From Pseudomonas sivasensis (GTDB lineage: Bacteria > Pseudomonadota > Gammaproteobacteria > Pseudomonadales > Pseudomonadaceae): DNA of 64,000 bases. Each line of letters starts with the position of its first letter. The first letter of the stretch is position 1. This document shows positions 9,631 through 18,309 of this stretch, piece by piece. The DNA lies in the NCBI RefSeq assembly GCF_013778505.1, contig NZ_JAAOWU010000006.1:1-64000 (forward strand). The letters run 5' to 3'. A model generated the notes under the pieces. That model made no database searches and was not told the DNA's origin. It saw only the letters and a program-made list of their open reading frames with translations. Position numbers and translations under genes: made by a program.

Positions 9631-10059
9631 ATGCATATTGTTGAAAGCACTGACTTTGAGAATGAAGGCATGAATGGTTGGGAAAATTTCTCCAACTCCG
9701 GTTCGATTGTTGGTAGTGATCCCCGAAGGTACTGGCAGGGTAACGGAAGCGGGCAGTTTCCATGCGGCATAGTTAAGTTTTTTGACTATGGTTATTTGGT
9801 TGCCGGGGATCCATATAGAATCACTATCGATTTCACGGTCACTTCTAACTTGGGGTGCTTTGTTTTAGTTGAGACTGAAGGGGTCGCAGGCGCTCAAAGA
9901 ACTACTTTTATTGGATCGAATTCTTGGAGTACTCATTCTTTTGATTTCAGCCCAAGAGTAAATTCAAGCAATCTCCGCCTACAGATTACAATTATAAACT
10001 TCAACGCTGGAGGTGACACATCTTTCTCTCTCGATAATATAATAATAATCAAGCTGTGA
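9631..10059 (+). CDS. Free-standing duplicate of the giant protein's C-terminal module
   Basis: A 142-residue protein that matches residues 1311-1452 of the preceding gene almost throughout (DSTDFNNG versus ESTDFENEG; the block YWQGNGSGQFPCGIVKFF is identical). The offset is 536 bp: codon 9095 aligns with this ATG, and the stops at 9521 and 10057 align. Even the non-coding DNA after each stop shows related words (CGAAGAATGCGCA near 9562, CGAAGAGTGCGCA near 10091). There is no strong ribosome binding site (only GAGATAAAG) and no signal peptide. The base composition is clearly more AT-rich than the flanking genes. It may be expressed, or it may be a silent cassette for replacing the C-terminus of the neighbour; neither is shown. 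Confidence 0.68.
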   Translation: MHIVESTDFENEGMNGWENFSNSGSIVGSDPRRYWQGNGSGQFPCGIVKFFDYGYLVAGDPYRITIDFTVTSNLGCFVLVETEGVAGAQRTTFIGSNSWSTHSFDFSPRVNSSNLRLQITIINFNAGGDTSFSLDNIIIIKL

Positions 10060-10077
10060 ATCCTTGCGTTGAAGAAG

Positions 10078-10106
10078 ATAGTGCGCACTCGAAGAGTGCG
10101 CACTAT
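10078..10106 (+). terminator. Hairpin after the orphan module gene
   Basis: A perfect 13-bp inverted repeat, ATAGTGCGCACTC, with a GAA loop lies 19 bases after the stop of the orphan module gene. It fits a transcription terminator stem, though no strong T run follows (ATTAAC). Confidence 0.6.
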
Positions 10107-10445
10107 TAACGATTCATATATGAAGATTCTGCCCCGACACACGCCCAAAAAATACAACCGCTATATCTGTTAGGCGATCATACAGAATGCCTTAAGTATC
10201 ACGTCCTCTCATGGCGGATCATCGCCATGATCGGCACACCCGACGCTCGGTAAGTGCGTATTGGTCGCGCTCTACCAGCATGATTGGCCAGCTCTGTAAG
10301 GTGTGGGCAGTGGCAGAGGAGGGGCAGTTCGAGCATAGACTGCATCTATTTATTAATGCAGGTAAGACCTCGCTTCTCCCCAACACAAAAGCGGAACCCA
10401 AGCGGGCCAATCACCCGAATAAACAGGCAACTGGCCGAAACTCAC
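10107..10445. other. Non-coding interval with one dyad
   Basis: This 339-bp stretch lies between the orphan module gene and the stop of the alpha-E gene. No credible gene is seen. It contains one inverted repeat, TCATGGCG-GATCAT-CGCCATGA at 10209-10230, of unknown meaning. Confidence 0.5.
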
Positions 10446-11396
10446 TCAAACAACTTCCAAATAAGAACTATGAACCGCCCCCGCCAACTCCCTCACCGTC
10501 TCAATAAACTCCGTCAACCGACTATGCAGCCCATCCTCCAGAATCTCATCAATCCCCGTATACCTCAGCCGCGCTTCAAACTCGGCGGCCAGGCGTTGCG
10601 CCGTACGCCCATAACTACCGGGCAAGTCCGCGAGGATATGACTCAACTCCTCGATACACGCATGCAGTGAACGCGGCACATCACTGCGCAACAGCAGTAA
10701 CTCCGACACCGACCGAGCATTCAGTGCATTCGGGTACAGCTCGGTATATGCCTCGAATGACGACAATGCGCGGAGCAGGGCGCTCCACTGGTAATAGCCG
10801 CGTGCCGAGAGGTCGCTGACTTCTTCGGACTCTTCGCCGAACATTTCGTAGCGCGCATCCAGCAGGCGCAGGGTGTTGTCCGCGCGCTCGATGAAGGTGC
10901 CGAGGCGGATGAACCGATAGGCGTCGTTGCGCATGATGGTGCCGGAGGTCGCGCCGCGGAACAGGTGCGAACGCTGCTTGACCCAGTCACAGAAGTGGCT
11001 GATGCCGTGCCGCGCCAGGCCGCCGGCGGCGATGCTGCGCATTTCCAGCCAGGTGGCGTTGAGGTTTTCCCACATGTCGGCGGTGATGCGTCCGCGCACG
11101 GCGTGGGCGTTGCCCCGGGCGGCGCGCAGGCAGTTGTAGATACTGGCGGGGTTTTCTTCGTCGAGGGCGAAGAAGTGCAGCATGCGCTCGGCGTCCAGTT
11201 GCTTATGGCGCTCCAGATAACTCTCCAGCGTGCCGCTGCTGAGCAGCGACATGGCCAGTTCGTCGAGGCCATCGCTGCGTCCGGCCTGGGGCATCAACGA
11301 CAGCGAATAACTGACTTCCAGCATGCGCGCCAGGTTCTCGGCGCGCTCCAGGTAGCGGGACATCCAGTACAGATCTGCGGCGGTTCTACTCAACAT
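10446..11396 (-). CDS. Alpha-E domain protein (DUF403)
   Basis: A 316-residue all-helical protein beginning MLSRTAADLYWMSRYLERAE, the characteristic start of the alpha-E (DUF403) family, with the later signature FIERADNTLRLLDARYE. The family is found beside circularly permuted ATP-grasp proteins and often transglutaminase-like and proteasome-like proteins, and is thought to belong to an uncharacterised peptide-ligation or modification pathway. Here it lies three bases after the ATP-grasp gene on the same strand, so the two are co-transcribed. The usual third partner, a transglutaminase-like protein, is not adjacent. Molecular role unknown. Confidence 0.9.
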   Translation of the reverse strand: MLSRTAADLYWMSRYLERAENLARMLEVSYSLSLMPQAGRSDGLDELAMSLLSSGTLESYLERHKQLDAERMLHFFALDEENPASIYNCLRAARGNAHAVRGRITADMWENLNATWLEMRSIAAGGLARHGISHFCDWVKQRSHLFRGATSGTIMRNDAYRFIRLGTFIERADNTLRLLDARYEMFGEESEEVSDLSARGYYQWSALLRALSSFEAYTELYPNALNARSVSELLLLRSDVPRSLHACIEELSHILADLPGSYGRTAQRLAAEFEARLRYTGIDEILEDGLHSRLTEFIETVRELAGAVHSSYLEVV

Positions 11397-11399
11397 GAT

Positions 11400-12809
11400 T
11401 CAGCCCTCCACCACCCAGGTGTCCTTGGTTCCGCCGCCTTGCGACGAGTTGACGATCAACGAGCCTTCACGCAGTGCCACCCGCGTGAGGCCACCGGGCA
11501 CCAGGCGGGTTTCCTTGCCCGAGAGCACGAACGGCCGCAGGTCGATATGACGAGGGGCAATGCCGTTTTCGACAAAGGTCGGGCAGGTGGACAGGCTCAG
11601 GGTCGGTTGGGCGATGTAGGCATGGGGCCGCGCTTTGATGCGTTGACGGAAATCCTCGATCTCGGCGGCAGTAGACGCGGGGCCGACCAGCATGCCGTAG
11701 CCGCCGGAGCCTTGGGTTTCCTTGACCACCAGTTCCGGCAGGTGGGCCAGCACGTGGGACAACTCATCGGGTTTGCGGCACTGGAAGGTCGGTACGTTCT
11801 GCAGGATCGGTTCCTCGTCCAGGTAGAAACGGATCATTTCCGGCACGTACGGGTAGATCGACTTATCGTCCGCCACGCCGGTGCCGATGGCGTTGGCCAG
11901 CACCACGTTGCCGGCGCAGTAGGCGGCCACCAGGCCGGGCACGCCGAGCATCGAGTCCGGATTGAAGGCCTGTGGATCGAGGAAGGCGTCGTCAATGCGC
12001 CGGTAGATCACGTCCACGGCTTTCGGGCCGTCGGTGGTGCGCATGAACACCTTGAGGTCGTGCACGAACAGGTCGGCGCCTTCCACCAGTTCCACGCCCA
12101 TTTCCCGGGCGAGGAAGGCATGTTCGAAAAATGCGCTGTTGAAGCGGCCGGGGGTCAGCACCACCACGTTGGGGTTGTCCAGGCGGCTTGAGCTTTTGAG
12201 GGTTTTGAGCAACAGGTTGGGGTAGTGGTCCACCGGTGCGATTCGCTGCTTGGCGAACACCTCGGGGAACAGGCGCATCATCATCTTGCGGTCTTCGAGC
12301 ATGTAGCTCACGCCGCTGGGGGTACGCAGGTTGTCTTCGAGCACGTAGTAAGTGCCGTCGCCGTCGCGCACCAGGTCGACGCCGGAAATATGCGAGTAAA
12401 TGTCGCGGTGCAGGTCCAGCCCAACCATGGCCTTCTGATAACCCTCGTTGCCCAGCACCTGGTCGGCGGGAATGATCCCGGCCTTGATGATGCGTTGGTC
12501 GTGGTAGATATCGGCAAGGAACATGTTCAGCGCATTGACCCGCTGGATACAGCCGCGTTCGATCACGCTCCACTCACTGGCGGGGATGCTGCGGGGGATG
12601 ATGTCGAAGGGAATCAGGCGCTCGGTGTCCTGCTCGTCACCATAGAGGGTAAAGGTGATCCCGGCGCGGTGAAACAGCAGGTCGGCTTCGCGGCGACGCT
12701 GGGCCAGCAGTTCCGGCGGCGTGTTGGCCAGCCAGCGGGAGAAATCCTGATAGTGCGCACGGCATACGCCATTTGCGTCATTCATTTCGTCAAAGAAAGA
12801 TAGAGCCAT
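11400..12809 (-). CDS. Circularly permuted type 2 ATP-grasp protein (DUF404/DUF407)
   Basis: A 469-residue protein with family hallmarks: YHDQRIIKAGIIPADQVLGN, the nucleotide-binding core YVLEDNLRTPSGVSYMLEDR, the glycine-rich VKETQGSGGYGMLVGP, and the C-terminal LTRVALREGSLIVNSSQGGG. ATP-grasp enzymes couple ATP hydrolysis to carboxylate-amine ligation through an acyl-phosphate; the substrate of this permuted group is not known. Cytoplasmic. It is first in a two-gene unit with the alpha-E gene. The stretch upstream (12810-13151) probably carries its promoter. Confidence 0.92.
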   Translation of the reverse strand: MALSFFDEMNDANGVCRAHYQDFSRWLANTPPELLAQRRREADLLFHRAGITFTLYGDEQDTERLIPFDIIPRSIPASEWSVIERGCIQRVNALNMFLADIYHDQRIIKAGIIPADQVLGNEGYQKAMVGLDLHRDIYSHISGVDLVRDGDGTYYVLEDNLRTPSGVSYMLEDRKMMMRLFPEVFAKQRIAPVDHYPNLLLKTLKSSSRLDNPNVVVLTPGRFNSAFFEHAFLAREMGVELVEGADLFVHDLKVFMRTTDGPKAVDVIYRRIDDAFLDPQAFNPDSMLGVPGLVAAYCAGNVVLANAIGTGVADDKSIYPYVPEMIRFYLDEEPILQNVPTFQCRKPDELSHVLAHLPELVVKETQGSGGYGMLVGPASTAAEIEDFRQRIKARPHAYIAQPTLSLSTCPTFVENGIAPRHIDLRPFVLSGKETRLVPGGLTRVALREGSLIVNSSQGGGTKDTWVVEG

Positions 12810-13151
12810 TCCAGTACCTTGTCAGTGCCCAGGGTTGCGTGGGGGTGGCACTGCCGCTTCAAAAAACGCATGTTTTTATGAGCCTGTGGCGCAGAGTGCC
12901 AGCAGGCCTGGTCCTTACTTTCTTATGGGGTCGGCTCTGGGTCGGGCGGTAACGATTGCTCCTGTATCCGGGCAGATGAATGGGTTAAGCAATGCGTGTG
13001 CCGGAATGCCCTTGAGGTGACTGGGTTTGCTGTGGCGAGGGGGCAAACCTGCTCGCCACAGCGCGCCCAAACGCCATAAAGCCTGCTGGCCGAGTCATCC
13101 CCTCCCAGCAGCGAGCCCTTCCTGACGGAGCCCATTCACCATAAAGAGGCA
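12810..13151. other. Divergent intergenic region
   Basis: 342 bp between the divergent ATP-grasp and membrane protein genes. Apart from the REP-like dyad at 13029-13062, nothing gene-like is seen; promoters for both directions are expected here but no clear -35/-10 pair could be fixed. Confidence 0.5.
13029..13062. repeat. Single REP-like inverted repeat
   Basis: An 11-bp perfect inverted repeat, GCTGTGGCGAG with CTCGCCACAGC, encloses GGGGCAAACCTG. The composition matches the common Pseudomonas intergenic TGTGGCGAGGG-type REP sequence. Confidence 0.65.
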
Positions 13152-13787
13152 ATGGGCGCCCTGGTGTGGTGCATGAACAAACTTGAACTTCATTCGCGCC
13201 CGGTTCTTCTAACGAAACTCGAATCCTTGTGGAGCACGCCCGTGCCCAGAATCATTTCACCCGACACACCCGAATCGAGCCTGGACGATCACAGCGAGCA
13301 CACCGCCAAGATTTTCGGCTCGCCCAAGGACCGCCTGGACTTTTACCGTCGAGAAATTCAGTACGAAACCTCAATCCTGGCCAACCGTACCGACGCCTAT
13401 CTCACCGCGCAGTCGTTTCTGGTGATTGCCTTTGTCTCCGGCATGGGCAACCTCAACCCCGAGTGGGGCAAGTTGTTTACCCTGGTGGTGCCGGTTTTCC
13501 TCGCTGCGCTCGGGATTCTCAGTTCCTTGAACGCCTGGCCGGGCATCCGCGCTGCGTATGACATCATCGATCACTGGCACTTCAAGCAGAGTGAGTTGCT
13601 GCGCAGCGAACCGATAATGGGCATGGCCTATGACGAATCACCGTTGTTTTCCGAGATGGAGTCTTCCCATAAGGGCTACCGCAAGTCGCTGCTGTTCTCC
13701 ATGCGCGCTCCGTGGCTGTTCATGGTGTTCTGGTTGCTGCTGGGCATCTATGCGTTTTATATCCAGGTCGACAATCCGATCCGCTAG
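13152..13787 (+). CDS. Two-segment inner-membrane protein, unknown function
   Basis: A protein of up to 211 residues. The soluble N-terminal part contains SPKDRLDFYRREIQYETSIL. Two hydrophobic regions follow: a long segment LFTLVVPVFLAALGILSSL, preceded by weaker SFLVIAFVSGMG, and a C-terminal LFMVFWLLLGIYAFYI. This is a small membrane-anchored protein, not assigned to a function. The start is uncertain: ATG 13152 has AGAGG only two bases upstream, ATG 13173 has little, and GTG 13242 (reading MPRIISPDTPESS) has TGGAG at a better distance. Confidence 0.7.
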   Translation: MGALVWCMNKLELHSRPVLLTKLESLWSTPVPRIISPDTPESSLDDHSEHTAKIFGSPKDRLDFYRREIQYETSILANRTDAYLTAQSFLVIAFVSGMGNLNPEWGKLFTLVVPVFLAALGILSSLNAWPGIRAAYDIIDHWHFKQSELLRSEPIMGMAYDESPLFSEMESSHKGYRKSLLFSMRAPWLFMVFWLLLGIYAFYIQVDNPIR

Positions 13788-13855
13788 GCAATTGGACGGA
13801 ACTTCAACGCGCAGCGCGGCGCCTTAACCTTACAGATCCCAGTGAGAGGTGACCC

Positions 13856-14068
13856 ATGAGCACATCCAACGATCCACAAGTCAGTAACCGTAACGATCCG
13901 GCGATTGACCGCGGCGAACCGGCCCCCGGCACCAGCGCTGACGCCCCCAAGGACCCCAAGGCCAAGAGCGATCCCAAGGCGAAGGACAACGACTACAGCC
14001 CTGATTTCAAGCCCGAGCGCGAGCCCAAGCCTGAAACGGATGCAGATATCGACACCCAAGGCGGTTAG
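13856..14068 (+). CDS. Small hydrophilic low-complexity protein
   Basis: A 70-residue protein rich in Pro, Asp, Lys and Glu, including the internal near-repeat DPKAKSDPKAKDND and KPEREPKPETDAD. It is predicted to be disordered. AGAGG lies seven bases upstream of the ATG. It is followed after 11 bases by another small acidic gene with a strong ribosome binding site, so the pair is probably one unit. Function unknown. Confidence 0.62.
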   Translation: MSTSNDPQVSNRNDPAIDRGEPAPGTSADAPKDPKAKSDPKAKDNDYSPDFKPEREPKPETDADIDTQGG

Positions 14069-14079
14069 AGGAGAAGGTC

Positions 14080-14214
14080 ATGTCTAAAGAACTCGACGAA
14101 GAACTTAACGACCCAGGCAATGAAGATCCCGGGTCACTAATGGATGATGCCGAAGTCCCGCTTAATGATCTGGATGAAGCAGCCGATCTGGGCAACACCG
14201 AAGCTCAGGACTGA
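14080..14214 (+). CDS. 44-residue acidic protein
   Basis: ATG 14080 is preceded by the very strong site GAGGAGAAGG. The 44-residue product starts MSKELDEELNDPG and ends GNTEAQD. It contains many Asp and Glu residues and very few basic ones. It follows the disordered 70-residue gene by 11 bases and ends six bases before the convergent EAL gene stop. Function unknown; the ribosome binding site is the best evidence that it is real. Confidence 0.55.
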   Translation: MSKELDEELNDPGNEDPGSLMDDAEVPLNDLDEAADLGNTEAQD

Positions 14215-14219
14215 GCCCG

Positions 14220-15467
14220 TTACTTAAGACGCTCCAGCAATAGCCGCTCCAGCGTTACCACCGGCAACGGCCGGCTGAACAGATACCCTTGAATCTGATC
14301 ACAGCCGGCCTCCTTCAAAAACGCCAGTTGCGCCTGGGTTTCCACGCCCTCGGCCACTACGCGCAATTTCAGACTGTGCGCCAGTTCAATGATGGTGCGG
14401 GTGATCGCCGCATCCTGCGGGTTGGTAGTGACCTCGCGGATGAACGCGATGTCGATTTTCAGCGTATCGATGGGAAACCTGCGCAGGTACGCCAGGCTTG
14501 AATAGCCGGTGCCGAAGTCATCAATGGAGATCTTCACGCCCATGGCGCGCAAGCGTTGCAGGCTGGCGATGGTGTGCTGGGTGTTTTCCATCAGCGAGCC
14601 TTCGGTCAGTTCCACTTCCAGCCAGTGCGCCTCAACCCCGGTGCTCTCCAGGCTATGGGCGATATCGGCAATCAGGTCGCCCTCGATTAACTGATGGCCG
14701 GACACGTTGACCGACACTTCTACCGCGCCGATGTCACTGCGTTGCCACTCGGCAATCTGCTGGCACACCTGCTCGATCACCCAACGCCCCACCGGTACGA
14801 TCAGGCCCAGGCTTTCCAGGATCGGCACGAAGACCGCCGGGGACACCGCGCCATAATCGGGCCGGTCCCAGCGAAGCAAAGCTTCCAGTGCGCAGATATT
14901 GCCGTTGGCCAACTCGACCTTGGGCTGGTAGTGCAGGGCGAATTCGCCCCGCTCAATGGCCTCACGCAAGGCCTTCTCCATGTCTACGCGGACCAGATCA
15001 TGCACATTGCCCTGGGTGGTATGCACGGTGTGCTGGTGCAACCGTTGCTCCAACTGCTCGCTGCGTTGTTTGAACTGGTCACCATGGGCCTTGAGCCGCA
15101 GCAGGTTGCGCACCCGCAGCCAGAGTTCCAAGTGCTCCACTGGCTTGCTGAGGAACTCTTCGGCGCCGGTTTCCAGACCGCTGACCCGAGCGCTGATGTC
15201 GCTCAAGGCCGAAAGCATGATGATCGGGATGTTCGCCGTGGCCGGGTTGCCCTTGAGCTGGGTGGCGACTTCATAGCCGTCCATGCCCGGCATCATGATG
15301 TCCAACAGGATCAGATCCGGCGGTTGCTGCGCCACCAACTGCAACGCTTCTTCACCGCTGCAGGCGCTCAGGGTCAGGTAGCCCTCGTGTTGCAGCAGGG
15401 TTTCCAATAGCTTGCGAACCTGGGGTTCGTCGTCAACTATCAACAGCGTTGCGGGTGAGCTGGCCAT
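14220..15467 (-). CDS. Response regulator with EAL (c-di-GMP phosphodiesterase) output
   Basis: A 415-residue two-domain protein. Residues 1-125 are a CheY-like receiver, with acidic pair VDDE, phospho-acceptor D56 in [11 protein letters not shown] and Lys in FLSKPVE. After a linker (residues 125-165) comes an EAL domain with ALEALLRW near residue 194, [29 protein letters not shown] and EGVETQAQL. The metal- and substrate-binding motifs look complete, so hydrolysis of cyclic di-GMP is expected and is presumably tuned by phosphorylation. It follows a single-domain receiver and a PAS sensor kinase on the same strand, forming a three-gene signalling unit. Confidence 0.92.
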   Translation of the reverse strand: MASSPATLLIVDDEPQVRKLLETLLQHEGYLTLSACSGEEALQLVAQQPPDLILLDIMMPGMDGYEVATQLKGNPATANIPIIMLSALSDISARVSGLETGAEEFLSKPVEHLELWLRVRNLLRLKAHGDQFKQRSEQLEQRLHQHTVHTTQGNVHDLVRVDMEKALREAIERGEFALHYQPKVELANGNICALEALLRWDRPDYGAVSPAVFVPILESLGLIVPVGRWVIEQVCQQIAEWQRSDIGAVEVSVNVSGHQLIEGDLIADIAHSLESTGVEAHWLEVELTEGSLMENTQHTIASLQRLRAMGVKISIDDFGTGYSSLAYLRRFPIDTLKIDIAFIREVTTNPQDAAITRTIIELAHSLKLRVVAEGVETQAQLAFLKEAGCDQIQGYLFSRPLPVVTLERLLLERLK

Positions 15468-15476
15468 GGAGAGGAC

Positions 15477-15860
15477 TCATTCAGGAGGTGTGAGGGTTGG
15501 GTTCAGCAGGGTGTCGATCTCCTGGTACAGCTCCTTGTAGCGCAGGGGTTTGCTCACGTAGGCGTCGCATCCGGCGAGTCGGGCTTTTTCCCGGTCTTCC
15601 TTCATCGCCATGGCGGTGAGGGCGATCACCGGGATGTGAGCCGTGTGAGGGTCTTGCTTGAGCAGGCGAGTGGCTGCCAGGCCATCCATGCCTGGCAATT
15701 GAATGTCCATCAGAATCAGAGCCGGCTGGTGTTCGCGGGCCATGGTCAGGCCGCTCTCGGCGTCGGCGGCCCACAGCACAATGTGGCCGGCGTTGACCAG
15801 CAGTAAGCGCGCAAGACGCATGTTGGCTTCGTTGTCTTCGACAATCAGGATGTTGGCCAT
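15477..15860 (-). CDS. Single-domain response regulator (DivK/CheY-like)
   Basis: A 127-residue receiver beginning MANILIVEDNEANMRLA, with phospho-acceptor D52 in LILMDIQLPGMDG, Thr in ALTAMAM and Lys in VSKPL. There is no output domain. The start at 15860 was chosen for GGAGG four bases upstream and the exact receiver N-terminus. This overlaps the end of the kinase gene by 16 bases, showing translational coupling. It probably shuttles phosphate between the PAS kinase and the EAL regulator. Confidence 0.92.
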   Translation of the reverse strand: MANILIVEDNEANMRLARLLLVNAGHIVLWAADAESGLTMAREHQPALILMDIQLPGMDGLAATRLLKQDPHTAHIPVIALTAMAMKEDREKARLAGCDAYVSKPLRYKELYQEIDTLLNPTLTPPE

Positions 15861-17203
15861 GTGGCCTCCACAGTAGCGGCGGCGCGATGCAGCGGCAGCC
15901 ACACCACAAAGCGTGCGCCCAGGCCTTCGCGGCTGGCCACGGCAACGCTGCCGCCCTGTAGGTCGGTGAGCTGCTTGACCATCGCCAGGCCCAGGCCGGT
16001 GCCTTCGAATTTGCGTGCCAGGCTGCTGTCGATCTGGCTGAACGCCTTGAACAGCTTGCCCATGTCATCCGGGGCAATCCCGATACCGCTGTCGCTGACG
16101 CTCAACTCAAGAAAGCGGCGGTGCGCGCTGGGTTGCAGGGCAAAGCCATGCACCGGCCAATCGCCGGCGACCAGCCCCACCTCATCGCGACTGACCTCAC
16201 GCACCGCCAGGGTCACGTCGCTGCCGTGGGCGCTGAACTTCACCGCATTGGCCAGCAGGTTGTAGACGATTTGCTTGGTCTTGCGCAGGTCCAGGATCAG
16301 CGTGCCCAGGTCGTCCTGGCTGTCGAGTTTGAGTTGGATACGCTGCAGGGCGGCTTTTTCGCGCACGATCAACAGGCTGTTGGCCAATAAACCGGCCAGC
16401 TCCACCGGCTCCAGTTCCAGGTCCATCATCCCGGCCTCGACCTTGGACAGGTCAAGGATGTCGTTGATCAGCGACAGCAAGTGCTGCCCGCTGGTGAAAA
16501 TATCGCCGATGTACTCGCGCTGGACATCAGTCATGTCGCCCACCAGCCCGTCCTTCAGCGCCTCGGAAAAGCCGATCACCGCGTTCAGCGGCGTACGCAG
16601 TTCGTGGGACATGGTCGCGAGGAACTCGGACTTCATGTGGTTGGCGTGTTCCAGCTCCAGGTTCTTTTCTTCCAGGGCGCGCTCAAAGCCTTTGCGCTCG
16701 GCTTCTTCCTGTTTGCGCGCAGTGTTGTCGGTACCGATCAGCAGGTAGCCGATGATCGTGTCATTGCGATTGCGCAACGCCGTCACCGAGACCATCGCCG
16801 ATAGCCGACTGCCGTCCTTGCGGATATAGGTCAGCTCGTAGATGTCCTCGATGCCGCGCGAGGCCTTGAACACCAGCGCTTCGAACCCGGGGGTGATCGG
16901 CGTATCCAGTTCCTCGCTGAGGGCCGCCGCGCGGGTGATCAGCTCGGCAGGGTCGGAAATGTCAGCGGGGGTGATGCGGTTGACCACATCGACAGCGGCA
17001 TAACCGAGCATGCGTTCGGCGCCGACATTGAAGATCTGGATCACGCCTTTTTCATCGGTAGCGATGCTGGAGAAATAAGCGCTATTGAAGATGGCGTCTT
17101 GCAGGGCGCCGGTCTTGAGCAGGGTTTTCTGGCGTTTGAATTCGACGATTTTTTCAGCGCGTGACTGCGGTTCGCTGGGGTGGTCGGTTGAGCTTTTATC
17201 CAT
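15845..17203 (-). CDS. PAS sensor histidine kinase
   Basis: A 452-residue soluble kinase with no transmembrane segment. A PAS domain spans about residues 35-165 (GVIQIFNVGAERMLGYAAVD, then ELTYIRKDGSRLSAMVSVTAL). The HisKA dimerisation helix has FLATMSHELRTPLNAVIGFS with phospho-acceptor H200. The HATPase_c domain has N box NLLANAVKFS and G boxes SDSGIGIAPDDM and GTGLGLAMVKQL. It phosphorylates the neighbouring receivers by inference from operon structure. Its signal is cytoplasmic and unknown. Confidence 0.92.
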   Translation of the reverse strand: MDKSSTDHPSEPQSRAEKIVEFKRQKTLLKTGALQDAIFNSAYFSSIATDEKGVIQIFNVGAERMLGYAAVDVVNRITPADISDPAELITRAAALSEELDTPITPGFEALVFKASRGIEDIYELTYIRKDGSRLSAMVSVTALRNRNDTIIGYLLIGTDNTARKQEEAERKGFERALEEKNLELEHANHMKSEFLATMSHELRTPLNAVIGFSEALKDGLVGDMTDVQREYIGDIFTSGQHLLSLINDILDLSKVEAGMMDLELEPVELAGLLANSLLIVREKAALQRIQLKLDSQDDLGTLILDLRKTKQIVYNLLANAVKFSAHGSDVTLAVREVSRDEVGLVAGDWPVHGFALQPSAHRRFLELSVSDSGIGIAPDDMGKLFKAFSQIDSSLARKFEGTGLGLAMVKQLTDLQGGSVAVASREGLGARFVVWLPLHRAAATVEATWPTS

Positions 17204-17365
17204 CGTGGTGGGGTTCCGTGAACGTAAGGCCCGCCATCGTCAGTGGGCGAGGGCGCAGAGCATGCTCACAGAAGATCGCGATGAAGCGACGAGGAGGAGA
17301 TGAGGTCCTTGGACAATAGCAGACATTATGGCGATTTGATGTCTTGGTCTATCTCTTCGGATTGG

Positions 17366-17387
17366 AAGGCACTCATATGAGTGCCTT
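17366..17387. terminator. Palindromic hairpin between two genes
   Basis: The 22-bp palindrome AAGGCACTCAT/ATGAGTGCCTT lies in the gap after the stop of the minus-strand gene at 17453. It probably ends that transcript, although no long T run follows. Confidence 0.5.
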
Positions 17388-17452
17388 TGAGGCTTGTCGT
17401 TAATGAATCGTTTCACTCATGGATAAACGACCTGCGCCAGCGCTGGTTTACC

Positions 17453-18061
17453 TCAGCGCAGACCGAACATGAATTCTCTTTGTGGGCAATTGCTGCTTCT
17501 GGCCTTAACGGCCATGTTGAGATTGCGCAGTTCGTTGCAAATCTGCGCGATGTTTTTCGGCGTGACGTAAAGGTTGTTGGAAAACCATAGGTGCTTGGCA
17601 GTGGGTAAGTTTTTCAGGGCTCCGCCCGCCGTGAGTATTCGCAAAACGATGGTGGAGCAGTTTTTGCGGAACAAATCGTAATGGGCGTTGGTTTTGTTGC
17701 GTATTTTGAACCACTCGGCCCGCATGTTCGCCACGTCCAGCCCGGAGACTGTATAGACCAGATGGGGAGGGCTGCCTTCGGCGCTTATGTCCGACTCCAG
17801 GAACAGGTTGCGTCCTTGCGGCTGCTTGCCTAACCACTGCGCGTCAGTTTCCGGCCACCAACTCACGTAGTTGGTATTGACATGCTCGATCGCACCCCTG
17901 TCGACATGCCGTGCCTCTCTATTTGCATACGCGTAGTAATTGCGCTCTATATTTTTTCCGATATGTGGGTCGCCGATGTACAGGGCGGCGTGGCCGACGT
18001 TTGTCTCTTGCTTAGCAAATACGGGAAACCAGATATAAACGACGGCGCTGGAAAGGGGCAT
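17453..18061 (-). CDS. Permuted papain-like (NlpC/P60-type) protein, possible orphan effector
   Basis: A 202-residue protein not recognised by name. It contains a conserved-looking pair: H24 in NVGHAALYIGD and C135 in FRKNCSTIVLRIL, in His-then-Cys order, with an aromatic-rich strand between (NTNYVSWWP). That arrangement fits the permuted NlpC/P60 papain fold (YaeF/YiiX, LRAT-like), which includes amidases, thioesterases and several bacterial toxins. No signal peptide is apparent and no immunity-like gene is beside it. A hydrophobic N-terminus (AVVYIWFPVF) may be the first strand of the fold. The ribosome binding site is weak. It lies alone between a sensor kinase and a sugar transport operon. 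The fold call is moderate and toxicity is only a possibility. Confidence 0.6.
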   Translation of the reverse strand: MPLSSAVVYIWFPVFAKQETNVGHAALYIGDPHIGKNIERNYYAYANREARHVDRGAIEHVNTNYVSWWPETDAQWLGKQPQGRNLFLESDISAEGSPPHLVYTVSGLDVANMRAEWFKIRNKTNAHYDLFRKNCSTIVLRILTAGGALKNLPTAKHLWFSNNLYVTPKNIAQICNELRNLNMAVKARSSNCPQREFMFGLR

Positions 18062-18177
18062 GGTCTTCGATTTATTCCGCGTGAATGAGGGGCGCGCATT
18101 CTAGTCAGGTCATCTGTCTTTGCCCCTTACCCTACGGGCATAGGGTTGTAACCAAATCCATCCTGCTACCCGCAAGA

Positions 18178-18239
18178 TTTCACCAAACAGCTTGGTGAAA
18201 CGTTTCTTCAATGACAAAAATGCCTAAGCAAGCGCTTGC
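18178..18239 (+). promoter_or_regulatory. LacI-family operators upstream of the sugar transport operon
   Basis: Three dyads cluster 70-130 bases before the ATP-binding protein gene: TTTCACCAA-ACAGC-TTGGTGAAA at 18178-18200, GAAACGTTTC at 18197-18206, and GCAAGCGCTTGC at 18228-18239. The last two are even palindromes centred on CG, the form bound by LacI/GalR regulators; GAAACGTTTC agrees with the core of the E. coli RbsR site as I recall it. The LacI-type regulator encoded at 21801 is the natural ligand-responsive repressor. A weak promoter (TTGCGT, 17 bases, TTAGAG) could overlap the second site. Confidence 0.62.
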
Positions 18240-18309
18240 GTACGAAAATGTATCTGGATTAGAGTCGGCCTCGCTTAACCACAAAAATAATAAAACCAGG
18301 AGCTCAGCC

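Noticed and set aside
10965..12191. Long plus-strand frame opposite the alpha-E and ATP-grasp genes
   Set aside because: Shadow of two well-known families on the other strand.
18211..18309. Earlier start for the sugar ATPase gene
   Set aside because: The extra 33 codons cross the operator region and have no Shine-Dalgarno; ATG 18310 has CAGGAG and matches the family start.
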